The notes: generated by a model from the letters alone, not told the origin. Numbered from the stretch's first letter, positions 1 to 8,066 are shown. The stretch: DNA of 17,346 nucleotides from an uncultured Roseburia sp. (GCA_900550935.1 URUD01000053.1:1-17346), one strand, 5' to 3'. A program made the numbers and translations.

Positions 1-2076
1 CAGGAATGGAAGCATGCCCCAGTTGATCAGGTTGGAGCGGTAGCGCTTCGTTGCATACTCGTTGGCGATGTTTGCCCAGCCGCCTAATACCTTCTGGCAG
101 GAAGCTGCCTGCTCACGCGCAGAGCCGTCGCCCGGTTTTACAGCGAAGATGGTGGATCCGACACCGACATTTGTCTTGTCGATATCCGGGTACTGGGTAT
201 GGATGGCTGCGAAGACCGGTTTCAGTTCCGGAAGTGCCTCTGCCGGGCAGTTTCCTTCCTCGATGGCTTTCTCTGCGACCTGTACTTCTTTTGCACGTCC
301 CACGTAAGCCGGATCTTTTCTTGACAGGGTGAACTCTGCCAGTCCGAGCGGGTTGGAACGGAAGGAAGAAGTCTCGCCGGATGGAATCAGCTCGTCGGTT
401 GTCGTAACCGGATCGTGGATCTCGGAAACAACCTTCAGAATCAGGTTCTCGGCAAGCTGCGGCATAGCCGGCCAGTCTTTGATGTTCGGTCCGAACTGCA
501 TTTCTACAGACGGATCTGCCACACCCTTGCTGTCGAAGACACGGTTCTCGTAAATCTTCTTGTCGAAGTGGTATGCCGGCTTCGTGTATGTTCCGGTGAA
601 CTCGTCTGCTGCGGTCAGGAATCCCTTGTTTGCTGCGGTTGCTGCAATGGAACGTGCATCCATCAGGGCAACGGAAGAAATCTGGCCGTTCTGGATCTTG
701 GATCCCTCGCGGTTCGGGAAGTTTCTGGTGGAGTGGCGGATTGAGAACGCATTATTTGCCGGTGTATCTCCTGCACCAAAGCATGGTCCACAGAATGCGG
801 TTTTAACGATCGCACCTGTCTCCATCAGGGATGCTACTGCACCATTTTTTACAAGTTCCATATAGATCGGTGTACTTGCCGGATAAACACTTAAAGTAAA
901 CTCATCCGGTCCGATGCTTGTTCCCTTTAAGATATCTGCTGCATCACAGATATTTTCAAATCCACCTCCGGCACATCCTGCGATGATACCCTGGTCTACA
1001 TAAAGTCTGCCATTGCGCACTTTGCTCTTTAAGTCTAACTTGACTGCTCCGTCAAAGCTGACCTCTGCACGTTTCTCGCAGTCATCTAAGATATCCATCA
1101 GGTTTGCGTTAAGCTCCTCAATGGTATAGGTGTTGCTTGGATGGAACGGCATTGCGATCATTGGTCTGATCTCATCCAGATCGATCTCGATCATGCCATC
1201 ATAATATGCCACTGCACCCGGTTTTAATTCTTTATAATCACCGCTTCTTCCGTGGATGTCATAAAATTCTCTGATCTTGTCATCGGTCTGCCAGATGGAA
1301 GAAAGACAGGTTGTCTCTGTTGTCATTACATCCACACCGATACGGAAATCTGCGCTTAAGTTTGCCACGCCCGGTCCTACGAACTCCATGACTTTATTCT
1401 TTACATATCCTCTGTCGAACACCTCTCCGATGATCGCCAGTGCCACGTCCTGAGGCCCGACACCTTTTCTCGGTGATCCTTTCAGATAGACACCTACAAC
1501 TCCCGGCATATCGATATCATAAGTCTTATTCAATAACTGTTTTACCAGCTCCGGTCCGCCCTCGCCGACTGCCATGGTTCCCAGCGCACCATAACGGGTA
1601 TGGGAATCGGAACCTAAGATCATCCTGCCGCCGCCTGCAAGCATCTCTCTTGCAAACTGGTGGATGACCGCCTGATGCGGTGGTACATAAACTCCACCGT
1701 ATTTCTTGGCACAGGTCAGACCAAACATGTGGTCATCCTCATTGATCGTTCCGCCCACTGCACAAAGACTGTTGTGACAATTGGTCAGCACATAAGGGAT
1801 CGGGAATTTCTCAAGGCCTGATGCTCTTGCTGTCTGGATAATTCCAACAAATGTAATATCATGTGAAGTCAATTTATCAAATTTAATCTGTAAATGCTCC
1901 ATGTTGCCGGATGTATTATGGTCTTTTAAGATCCCATAGGCAATAGTCTGCTGTGCTGCAGTCTCCTTTGCCACATCTGCTCCGGTCTTGCTCTTTATCG
2001 CTGCCGCAGCCTCTGCCCCGTCCGCTACAAGCTCTGTTCCATTTACAAGATACACACCGCTATCGTATAACTTCAT
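1..2076 (-). CDS. Aconitase-superfamily hydratase, YbhJ-like (partial, C-terminus off the window)
   Basis: This is a cytoplasmic [4Fe-4S] hydratase of the aconitase superfamily. The 692 codons present run without a stop into the left edge. The family is usually about 750 residues, so most of it is here. The cluster ligands are visible: Cys368 in a GCAGGG motif, then Cys429 and Cys432 in FCGPCFG. The 61-residue gap between the first and second cysteine matches aconitase and LeuC. Substrate-loop sequences such as LGSDSHTRYGALG (about 155-167) and the NCHNS segment near residue 99 support the call. The start at 2076 has GGAGG five bases upstream. The overall order resembles E. coli YbhJ, whose substrate is not firmly established, rather than AcnA or AcnB. 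No citrate-cycle or leucine gene lies next to it, so context gives no substrate. The family call is firm; the reaction is not. Confidence 0.85.
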   Translation of the reverse strand, partial: MKLYDSGVYLVNGTELVADGAEAAAAIKSKTGADVAKETAAQQTIAYGILKDHNTSGNMEHLQIKFDKLTSHDITFVGIIQTARASGLEKFPIPYVLTNCHNSLCAVGGTINEDDHMFGLTCAKKYGGVYVPPHQAVIHQFAREMLAGGGRMILGSDSHTRYGALGTMAVGEGGPELVKQLLNKTYDIDMPGVVGVYLKGSPRKGVGPQDVALAIIGEVFDRGYVKNKVMEFVGPGVANLSADFRIGVDVMTTETTCLSSIWQTDDKIREFYDIHGRSGDYKELKPGAVAYYDGMIEIDLDEIRPMIAMPFHPSNTYTIEELNANLMDILDDCEKRAEVSFDGAVKLDLKSKVRNGRLYVDQGIIAGCAGGGFENICDAADILKGTSIGPDEFTLSVYPASTPIYMELVKNGAVASLMETGAIVKTAFCGPCFGAGDTPANNAFSIRHSTRNFPNREGSKIQNGQISSVALMDARSIAATAANKGFLTAADEFTGTYTKPAYHFDKKIYENRVFDSKGVADPSVEMQFGPNIKDWPAMPQLAENLILKVVSEIHDPVTTTDELIPSGETSSFRSNPLGLAEFTLSRKDPAYVGRAKEVQVAEKAIEEGNCPAEALPELKPVFAAIHTQYPDIDKTNVGVGSTIFAVKPGDGSAREQAASCQKVLGGWANIANEYATKRYRSNLINWGMLPFL

Positions 2077-2143
2077 ATATTCCTCCATTCTTCCTGCCTG
2101 CTTTTGCATACACCGCAAACAAATCTATTGTCATATACCCTAG

Positions 2144-2172
2144 ATTATAAAAATACCCCACATAAAAATCAA
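2144..2172 (-). promoter_or_regulatory. Sigma-A promoter of the hydratase gene
   Basis: Read on the minus strand, TTGATT (2172-2167), a 17-base spacer and a perfect TATAAT (2149-2144) stand about 70 bases before the hydratase start. The predicted leader is about 60 bases and ends in GGAGG. No terminator hairpin separates it from the HAD gene ending at 2194, so read-through from that operon is possible. Confidence 0.75.
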
Positions 2173-2193
2173 GTACTTTTATACGCTAAATCA

Positions 2194-2853
2194 TTAAAAC
2201 ATCTGTTTCTCTTCAAACAAACGAATGATCTCATCCAGAGAATGTACGGTTGTAAACAATCTCTGCGCTGTCTCTTCGTCCGGTTCGGTCAGATCCGGCA
2301 CCATGATCGTGCGTAATCCCGCCGTGCTTGCCGAGCGCACGCCATTCGGCGAATCCTCAACTGCGATACAGTCCTCCGGTTTCTCTCCGATCTGCTCACA
2401 GGCGTACCGATAGATATCCGGCTTTGGTTTTCCATGTGCTACCATCGTGGCACAGATGATCCGGTCAAATTTCTCATAGATCCCGATCTGTGTCAGGTAA
2501 TCTTTCGCGCGCACCTCATCCGTTGCGGTCGCTACCGCTGTTTTGATGCCTTTTTGATGCAGATAATCCAAAAGTTCATCTACGCCCGGTTTCTTTTCGA
2601 TCCCATGCTCTGCAATATGTTTACTCATTAAATCTTTTCTGCGCTGTCTGATTGTCTGATACGAAAATGCTTCTCCAAAGATCTCCTGCAGATATGGTCC
2701 TGCATACTCGCCTGCCAGACTGCGGATGGAAAGTGCATGTTTTTTCTCCATCGGGAATCCTGCTTCGTTTGCTGCCTGACACCAGTACTTTACCAGCCAT
2801 TTTTCGGTATCGATCAGTACGCCGTCCATATCAAAAATTACTGCTTTTACCAT
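2194..2853 (-). CDS. HAD-superfamily phosphatase / beta-phosphoglucomutase-like hydrolase
   Basis: This is a soluble haloacid-dehalogenase enzyme of subfamily IA with an alpha-helical cap. Motif I is FDMDGVLIDTE, with nucleophile Asp8 and acid/base Asp10. Motif II is the ATAT segment near 108-111, motif III is Lys144 in GKPKPDIY, and motif IV is Glu166-Asp167 in AVEDSPNGVRSA. The length of 219 residues is usual for the PGMB-like group, which acts on small phosphorylated sugars or related metabolites. The exact substrate cannot be read from sequence. The start follows the kinase stop codon by one base, and its ribosome site (AGAGGAA) lies inside the end of the kinase gene, so it is the last gene of that operon and probably translationally coupled. 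Confidence 0.88.
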   Translation of the reverse strand: MVKAVIFDMDGVLIDTEKWLVKYWCQAANEAGFPMEKKHALSIRSLAGEYAGPYLQEIFGEAFSYQTIRQRRKDLMSKHIAEHGIEKKPGVDELLDYLHQKGIKTAVATATDEVRAKDYLTQIGIYEKFDRIICATMVAHGKPKPDIYRYACEQIGEKPEDCIAVEDSPNGVRSASTAGLRTIMVPDLTEPDEETAQRLFTTVHSLDEIIRLFEEKQMF

Positions 2854-2854
2854 T

Positions 2855-4864
2855 TTAATTTTCCTCTTTACTTATCGGGAAGGTAATCGTCGCTTTGAAC
2901 AGATCCCCATCCACGCCAATCTGAAAAGTACCACCCATCAGCCTGGTAAGGCTCTTGGCAATGGACAATCCCAGCCCGCTTCCCTCTGTCGTTCTGGATG
3001 AGTCACCACGGATAAACCGCTCCGTCAGGTCTCCTGCGTTGCTGTTTTCTTTTGCCAGAGATTTCTCCGACACATTTTTAATGGAAAAGACCGCCTGTTC
3101 CTCTTTTTCCTGTACATCCACATAAACTCTCGTCTTTTCCAGTGCATATTTTGCCACGTTGTTGTAGAGATTTTCGATGACACGGTAAAGCTGTCGTCCA
3201 TCCGCCCAGATCATGACTTCCGCATTTGGAAGTTTGGTCACAATGGTAAGCTCCTTGCTCTCGAATTTCTCATTAAATTCGCCTCCGGTCTGGCAGACCA
3301 GTTCCACCAGATCGATCCGGTTCATATCCAACTTGATGTTACCGGAAGTGATCCGGGATGTCTCCACCAGATCCTCGGTCAGCTGTTTCAAACGCTGCGA
3401 CTTCTGGTCCAAGATCTCGACATAGTTACGAACCCGCTCATTTTCAATCTCTTCCATTTTGATCAGGTTGACATAATTAATGATCGAGGTCAGCGGTGTT
3501 TTAATATCATGCGAGACATTCGTGATCAGATCTGCTTTCATCCGTTCATTTCTGGTACTGTCATCCACCGCATGATGCAGACCTGCCCCGATATTATTGA
3601 TTGCCTCCGCAAGCTTCTGATCTTCTCCGTGAAGGGATGCCGCATCGATCTTAGCATCCAGATCGCCCGCGGAGATCCTTTCTACCGCCTGATAGATCTG
3701 GTCATGTTCCACAGTCCGGCGCAAAAACAGATATGCCTCCATACCGGAAAAAATAAGTAACAAGATCAGGCAGACCGGCTGTCTGAAATAAAATGCCCCC
3801 ACTGCCAGGATAAAGCACACCAGCATATGGATAACAAATAAGATCAATACCTGAATCGTGACCGTTCTCTCTCGGAACGTTTTTCCAAAGCCTTCCATCA
3901 GCCAGCAGGTAACACTATTTTTCCACATTACCTCGGCTTTCATTCTGCGTACCATACTTAAATAAAAGACCAAAAACAGCGCGTCGATCATCAGGCTGAC
4001 CGTGCCGGAGGCAACTAAAAGCCCGGATACGTTCCAGGTCTGGCCACCCATACGCCCCATTAAAAACAGCAATTCACTGATCACTCCGATAAACACTGCA
4101 AAAAGTATCTCTGTCTTGACCCGGTCGATAAAGTTAAGATGGATCGTTTCCTCGCCCTGTCTGTGTCCGGTGGCAAGGGTCAGATATACCAGACTTAAGA
4201 TCCATCCCATCAGACTGATCAGCGCCCCGGCAATACTTACCTTGATCCATGGATGCAGTCTCTGATATTCCACTTTGGCATCGTGCAGGTCATCCCCGGC
4301 AGAAAGCTGGGTATCTACGCCAATGACGAGCACAACATTCTCTAGCGGCCAGTACATCTGATTGCCATAACTATTGAAAAAATAGTTGTCCAGCCCCTTG
4401 ATATCCGTGCCAAATTCTTTTTCTTCCATGTCATAGAGCAGATAATCGCCCATCGTCTTTGCTTCCATTAAAATGGTCTGCGTGTCAAAGCTCTGCCCCG
4501 TTTTCGTGTCAGGCTGATTGGTATACCAGATCCCATTCTGCTTATACCAAAAGCAGAAGTTTGAATCCTCCTGCTTGAATTTGTTCGTATATTGTAAATA
4601 TAAGCGTTCCTCCTCCGCATTCCGGTTTTCCCCTTTTTGCAGAAGGCGGATATATTCGCTTAGATCACTGCATTTTTGTTCCATGCACTTTGTATAATAG
4701 CCCGAATTTAAAAAGTTTTCCGTTCCGATATCGGTAATTGAAAAAATATTTTTCTCGATCATCAGTGCCAGCAGAAATACTGCGACCGTAAAGATGACGG
4801 AGAAAAACAGATGAAACAGGATCCCTGCCAGTTTTGTTCCATAGGAATATGATTTCGTTTCCAT
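2855..4864 (-). CDS. Sensor histidine kinase, polytopic membrane type
   Basis: This is the membrane sensor of a two-component system. Membrane segments fall near residues 12-36, 206-231, 251-270, 281-303, 335-358 and 363-382. The 37-205 stretch between the first two is probably extracytoplasmic and is the likely sensing part. A short HAMP-like linker (about 385-440) leads to the HisKA box NVSHDIKTPLTS with phospho-acceptor His452. The ATP-binding domain has the N box NLYNNVAKYA (566-575) and the G box GSGLGLSIAK (628-637). The 669-residue length is long for an orthodox OmpR-partner kinase because of the extra four-helix membrane block. A GGGAGG ribosome site precedes the start, 18 bases after the response regulator stop. 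The signal is unknown. The neighbouring coiled-coil protein hints at an envelope-related cue, but that is inference. Confidence 0.92.
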   Translation of the reverse strand: METKSYSYGTKLAGILFHLFFSVIFTVAVFLLALMIEKNIFSITDIGTENFLNSGYYTKCMEQKCSDLSEYIRLLQKGENRNAEEERLYLQYTNKFKQEDSNFCFWYKQNGIWYTNQPDTKTGQSFDTQTILMEAKTMGDYLLYDMEEKEFGTDIKGLDNYFFNSYGNQMYWPLENVVLVIGVDTQLSAGDDLHDAKVEYQRLHPWIKVSIAGALISLMGWILSLVYLTLATGHRQGEETIHLNFIDRVKTEILFAVFIGVISELLFLMGRMGGQTWNVSGLLVASGTVSLMIDALFLVFYLSMVRRMKAEVMWKNSVTCWLMEGFGKTFRERTVTIQVLILFVIHMLVCFILAVGAFYFRQPVCLILLLIFSGMEAYLFLRRTVEHDQIYQAVERISAGDLDAKIDAASLHGEDQKLAEAINNIGAGLHHAVDDSTRNERMKADLITNVSHDIKTPLTSIINYVNLIKMEEIENERVRNYVEILDQKSQRLKQLTEDLVETSRITSGNIKLDMNRIDLVELVCQTGGEFNEKFESKELTIVTKLPNAEVMIWADGRQLYRVIENLYNNVAKYALEKTRVYVDVQEKEEQAVFSIKNVSEKSLAKENSNAGDLTERFIRGDSSRTTEGSGLGLSIAKSLTRLMGGTFQIGVDGDLFKATITFPISKEEN

Positions 4865-4882
4865 TCCAAACCTCCCTGTGGA

Positions 4883-5578
4883 TTAGTTCTTCTCAATCTT
4901 ATAACCTACGCCCCAGACTACTTTTAAGTAACGTGGTTCCTTTGGATTGATCTCGATCTTCTCCCGGATATGGCGGATATGTACTGCCACGGTATTATCT
5001 GCTCCGATCGCATCCTCATTCCAGATGCTCTCGTAAATCTGGTTGATGGAAAATACCTTTCCCTGATTTTTAACTAAAAGCAACAGGATATTGTACTCGA
5101 TCGGTGTCATCCGGACAACCTCTCCGTCGACTGTTACCTCTTTGAGATCATCATTGATGGACAGACCACCCACGGTATAAACGCATTCACTGTTGTCTGC
5201 CGTTGCGTTGCCAAGCTGTGTGTAACGTCTTAACTGGGATTTGACCCTCGCCACCAGCTCCAGTGGATTAAATGGCTTTTCCACGTAATCGTCTGCTCCG
5301 ATGTTAAGCCCGAGTATCTTATCTGCATCCTCTGTCTTTGCAGACAAAATGATGATCGGGATACTGCTCTCTTCCCGGATCTTTAACGTTGCCCGGATCC
5401 CGTCAAGCCGCGGCATCATCACGTCCATGATCAGAAGGTGCACCTCATTTTCCTTTAATATCTCAAGTGCCTCCTCGCCGTCATATGCCTTTAAGATATG
5501 GTAGCCTTCCTGCTGCAGATAGATCTCTATTGCCTCTACGATTTCCCTGTCGTCATCACATACCAGAATTGTCTGCAT
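4883..5578 (-). CDS. OmpR/PhoB-family response regulator
   Basis: This is a cytoplasmic DNA-binding response regulator, almost certainly phosphorylated by the kinase encoded directly downstream. The receiver domain (1-115) has the acidic pocket Asp8-Asp9, the phospho-acceptor Asp52 in LLIMDVMMPRLDG, Ser79 in ILSAK and Lys101 in VEKPF. A winged-helix domain (about 135-231) carries the usual recognition stretch DNTVAVHIRHIREKI and ends in the typical VWGVGYKIEKN hairpin. The 231-residue length is standard. The ribosome site AAGGAG stands eight bases before the ATG, which lies 14 bases after the coiled-coil gene. Target promoters are not evident in the window. Confidence 0.95.
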   Translation of the reverse strand: MQTILVCDDDREIVEAIEIYLQQEGYHILKAYDGEEALEILKENEVHLLIMDVMMPRLDGIRATLKIREESSIPIIILSAKTEDADKILGLNIGADDYVEKPFNPLELVARVKSQLRRYTQLGNATADNSECVYTVGGLSINDDLKEVTVDGEVVRMTPIEYNILLLLVKNQGKVFSINQIYESIWNEDAIGADNTVAVHIRHIREKIEINPKEPRYLKVVWGVGYKIEKN

Positions 5579-5592
5579 CCTTTACTCCTTCT

Positions 5593-6375
5593 TTATCTAT
5601 GATCCTTTTTTGAAAATAATCCATGTTTCTTTTCTTCCTGTGGAACGCCGCTCTCACCCTGCTTCCATTTGAAATACTCGGCATCGAGATTGACCGTGAT
5701 CTCCGGTGTCACATTGCTCTTTTCCGCTTCCCACGCCGGTGCATCATCCGCACCAAATTCTTCGGTATCCATCGGTATCCCTGCCCGCTCAAAATAATCA
5801 GGATTGACCCTGATCTCCGGTTTAACCGCCGGTGCCGTATAAGAAAGTGCCCCCGCATCCTTGCGCTCTTTTTGTTTTTCCTTTTCGATCATCTTGTTGG
5901 AATCTTCGATCAGTTTTAAATATTTGTCCGTGTCTACCAGATCCTGTAAATGCCCCTTTAATTCTGACTGGTTTCTATGAACATTTCTCTTTTCAGCAAG
6001 CAGGTCTTCATTCATCCTGTCAAAAAGATCTTTGACCGAATCCATCGTCTCCTGCATGATATCCTGCACCCGGTGTAATGCCTCATCCGTATAAATAACA
6101 GATGCTGCATAGACATCCTCTGCCTTACGGTTTGCATCCTTTACGATCGCCTCGCATGATTTTTTCGCATCGCGTTCCGCCTTATCCCGCCCGCGCTGTG
6201 TCATCTCATATTCATCCATCAGCTCATAGATGCAGGCATTCAGCCGCTTCAGTAATTCAATGATCGTCTTTTTTTCTACGATCACCTTGGTTTTATCTGC
6301 CGGATATTCCTGACTGTTTGCAAACATCAGATGAATATCTCTTAATACCTGTTCCGTTTTGTCCTGTGCACTCAT
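5593..6375 (-). CDS. Coiled-coil protein of unknown function, DivIVA/ATP-synthase-stalk-like helix
   Basis: I do not recognise a named family. The 260-residue product has no signal peptide or membrane segment. Residues 35-170 are rich in Glu, Lys, Asp and Ala with heptad-like spacing and should form long coiled coils. The stretch 60-100 resembles helices found in DivIVA-like and stalk-like proteins. The tail (175-260) looks disordered and contains two related short motifs, PEIRVNPDYFERAG (186-199) and PEITVNLDAEYFKWKQG (224-240), ending in a basic GLFSKKDHR. GGAGGAG precedes the ATG. It is the first intact gene of the unit with the response regulator and kinase, separated by 14 bases. A structural or scaffold role at the envelope is a guess from composition only. 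Confidence 0.7.
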   Translation of the reverse strand: MSAQDKTEQVLRDIHLMFANSQEYPADKTKVIVEKKTIIELLKRLNACIYELMDEYEMTQRGRDKAERDAKKSCEAIVKDANRKAEDVYAASVIYTDEALHRVQDIMQETMDSVKDLFDRMNEDLLAEKRNVHRNQSELKGHLQDLVDTDKYLKLIEDSNKMIEKEKQKERKDAGALSYTAPAVKPEIRVNPDYFERAGIPMDTEEFGADDAPAWEAEKSNVTPEITVNLDAEYFKWKQGESGVPQEEKKHGLFSKKDHR

Positions 6376-6396
6376 CTTCTCCTCCGCACTCCTGCC

Positions 6397-6545
6397 CTAT
6401 AAGATCGTGTTTCTAATCTTCCCTGCGGAAATATAACCCTCCGGCAATGCCGCGATATCCGCTCCCGGTTTTGCCTCTGTTACCGCTATTCCGTCTGCCT
6501 TTAATTTTTGCAGGAGTGCAGACTCATTCTAACTAATATCCTCAT
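6397..6545 (-). pseudogene. Small protein gene with an apparent single-base frameshift
   Basis: An ATG at 6545 with AGGAGA seven bases upstream opens a 14-codon frame (MRILVRMSLHSCKN) that stops at once. The frame shifted by one base starts right after a stop and stays open to 6397. It reads like a normal protein end: ESALLQKLKADGIAVTEA..., then DIAALPEGYISAGKIRNTIL. One extra base near 6532-6526 would join the two into about 49 residues, for example MRILVRMESALLQKL. The stop lies 21 bases before the coiled-coil gene start, as in an operon. It may be a true pseudogene, a sequence error or a recoding site. No clean slippery heptamer is present (C-AAA-AAT is the nearest). I do not recognise the family. 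Confidence 0.5.
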
Positions 6546-6568
6546 TGATTTCTCTCCTGTTTTTCCTG

Positions 6569-6597
6569 ATTACTACTATCTTAACACAAGAAATCAA
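6569..6597 (-). promoter_or_regulatory. Weak candidate promoter for the coiled-coil/two-component unit
   Basis: On the minus strand TTGATT (6597-6592), 17 bases and AGTAAT (6574-6569) lie just upstream of the small frameshifted gene. Both hexamers match consensus at four of six positions. A TAAGAT further upstream offers an alternative -10. Because no terminator follows the anti-sigma gene, transcription could also come from region 3. Confidence 0.3.
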
Positions 6598-6609
6598 TTT
6601 TCACACTTT

Positions 6610-7527
6610 TTATTTTCGAATCTCTGCCAGTACTTCATCCGGGATGACGAATTCCACGCATCCCATATACATCGGAGCGACATCTCCTTCGTTAAAGCTG
6701 ATGACTACTTCGCCCTTGTCATTTAAGTAAAATCCGGTCTCATCTGTGATCTCTGTAAAATCCCATTCCGGCATATCGGAATCCAGCCAGTAAGTCACAT
6801 TCTCATCTGCCGCCATCTGTTCTTTCATCTGTGCTTTGATATTTTCGCTGATCACAGAAATATAACTGCTTCCCTCTTGAAAGAGATCGGATAAACTCAA
6901 TCTCTGTCCGGTTGCAAGGTCTATCGTATAGTAATAATCCCATTCCGCACCACTGCCGGCTGCCTGATAACACATTAGCTTTAAAGTAAAATACTGGTCT
7001 GTCGTGGCGATTACTTCAGATTTTACGGTCATGTTCTGATAACCTTCTTCATTTTTCCTGTTCTCTTCAAACTCTGCGATCAGTTTGTCTGTGATGCTCT
7101 TTATCTCGGCATTGATCTCGTCTGTTGTCTTTTTGGTCTGCTCCTGCACGTCTTTGTCAACGGTTTCTGTCTCCCCTGACACTTCGGCAGCAACCGATAA
7201 TTCCGGCACTGTGATATCTGCTGTATGGTAGCTGTCATCATACTGATAATCCCGGAATGTGACGACCTCGATCCATTTTGACAGAAATGGCACCCTGCTC
7301 ATAGCATATGCTACCTTGACTGAAGTATTTGGCAGAATAGTAAGAATGATTGCCACTCCTGCTGCCACTGCCGCCACTTTTCTCCACACATGGCGTTTTC
7401 TCTCTTTTCTGTTTTCCTGTTTTGCCTGTTCTATTTTCTTTTTCATCTCATTTACCTGCTCTTCTGACATATGGTGGTTTTGATACTCCTGTTTCATCTG
7501 ATTTAATTTCTCTTCTCTGCTTTCCAT
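6610..7527 (-). CDS. rsiV: RsiV-like anti-sigma factor (lysozyme-sensing family, DUF3298)
   Basis: This is a single-pass membrane anti-sigma factor. The N-terminal 45 residues are charged and cytoplasmic and should bind the ECF sigma factor encoded just upstream. A membrane segment follows (about 48-68), then the external domain. The segment AYAMSRVPFLSKWIEVVTF and the end DKGEVVISFNEGDVAPMYMG closely resemble remembered B. subtilis RsiV sequence. In that family lysozyme binding exposes the protein to signal peptidase and then an intramembrane protease, freeing SigV. A signal-peptidase-like AxA (Ala73-Tyr-Ala75) sits directly before MSRVP, as in RsiV. The length, 305 residues, fits. The ATG is preceded by AAAGGAG at seven bases, 27 bases after the sigma gene. 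The ligand is inferred from the family and not proven here. Confidence 0.85.
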   Translation of the reverse strand: MESREEKLNQMKQEYQNHHMSEEQVNEMKKKIEQAKQENRKERKRHVWRKVAAVAAGVAIILTILPNTSVKVAYAMSRVPFLSKWIEVVTFRDYQYDDSYHTADITVPELSVAAEVSGETETVDKDVQEQTKKTTDEINAEIKSITDKLIAEFEENRKNEEGYQNMTVKSEVIATTDQYFTLKLMCYQAAGSGAEWDYYYTIDLATGQRLSLSDLFQEGSSYISVISENIKAQMKEQMAADENVTYWLDSDMPEWDFTEITDETGFYLNDKGEVVISFNEGDVAPMYMGCVEFVIPDEVLAEIRK

Positions 7528-7554
7528 GTAATAACTCCTTTCTGTCCACTCTTC

Positions 7555-8052
7555 TTAGGAAAATACCCATTCTTCTTCGAGCCGTATGCGCAGCTTTTTA
7601 AGACTCCGGTACAACCTGGTTTTTATCGTATTGACATTCTCATTCAGAATTGTCGCGATGTCATCCAGTTTCATATCTTCAAAGTATTTTAATTCCACGA
7701 TTATCCGCTCCTCATCCGGCAGTTCAAACAATGCCCGTTTCAAATCGATATCCTCATAGCAGTCCTCGGTCTGCACTTCCTCTGCGTCTGCCGGAAGTTC
7801 CTCTGTTTTTTTCTGACCGCACAAGCGGAAAATTTCATTTAACATGATCCGGTACAGCCAGGTCGATGCGTATTCTTCCTTTTGCAATTCTCCACTGTTT
7901 TTGATTGCCTTATATGCTCCGTTTTGTACGATATCTCCGGCATCTGCATCATTATGTACATAACTGTATGCCAGCCGGTAATACTGATCGTAATTGGACA
8001 GGAGCAGTTCTTCTACAATCTTTTCTTTTTTTCTGTTTCCCATTTGTAGCAC
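7555..8052 (-). CDS. sigV: ECF RNA polymerase sigma factor, SigV-like
   Basis: This group IV sigma factor directs RNA polymerase to stress promoters and is held inactive by the membrane anti-sigma factor encoded next. Region 2 spans about residues 20-80 (NYDQYYRLAYSYVHND, then ASTWLYRIMLNEIFRL). Region 4 spans about 105-160, with LPDEERIIVELKYFEDM and the helix-turn-helix DDIATILNENVNTIKTRLYRSLKKL. The length of 165 residues is typical. The start is taken as GTG at 8052: GGAGG stands nine bases before it, while the next ATG (8043) would be 18 bases away. A TGAAAC-N17-GGTC element upstream suggests it transcribes itself. The name sigV rests on its partner being RsiV-like. Other ECF groups cannot be fully excluded. 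Confidence 0.85.
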   Translation of the reverse strand: MLQMGNRKKEKIVEELLLSNYDQYYRLAYSYVHNDADAGDIVQNGAYKAIKNSGELQKEEYASTWLYRIMLNEIFRLCGQKKTEELPADAEEVQTEDCYEDIDLKRALFELPDEERIIVELKYFEDMKLDDIATILNENVNTIKTRLYRSLKKLRIRLEEEWVFS

Positions 8053-8061
8053 TCTCTTTTC

Positions 8062-8066
8062 CCTCC
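8062..8066 (-). promoter_or_regulatory. Ribosome site that selects the GTG start of the sigma gene
   Basis: GGAGG on the minus strand is nine bases from the GTG at 8052-8050 and 18 bases from the in-frame ATG at 8043-8041. This supports initiation at GTG. Confidence 0.65.

Noticed and set aside
415..744. 109-codon plus-strand frame opposite the hydratase
   Set aside because: The minus frame here encodes the cluster-binding half of the hydratase without interruption, so the plus frame is a shadow.
6589..6612. Possible terminator after the anti-sigma gene
   Set aside because: No GC-rich stem followed by a T run is present. The only inverted repeat nearby has 9-base AT-rich arms 35 bases apart.
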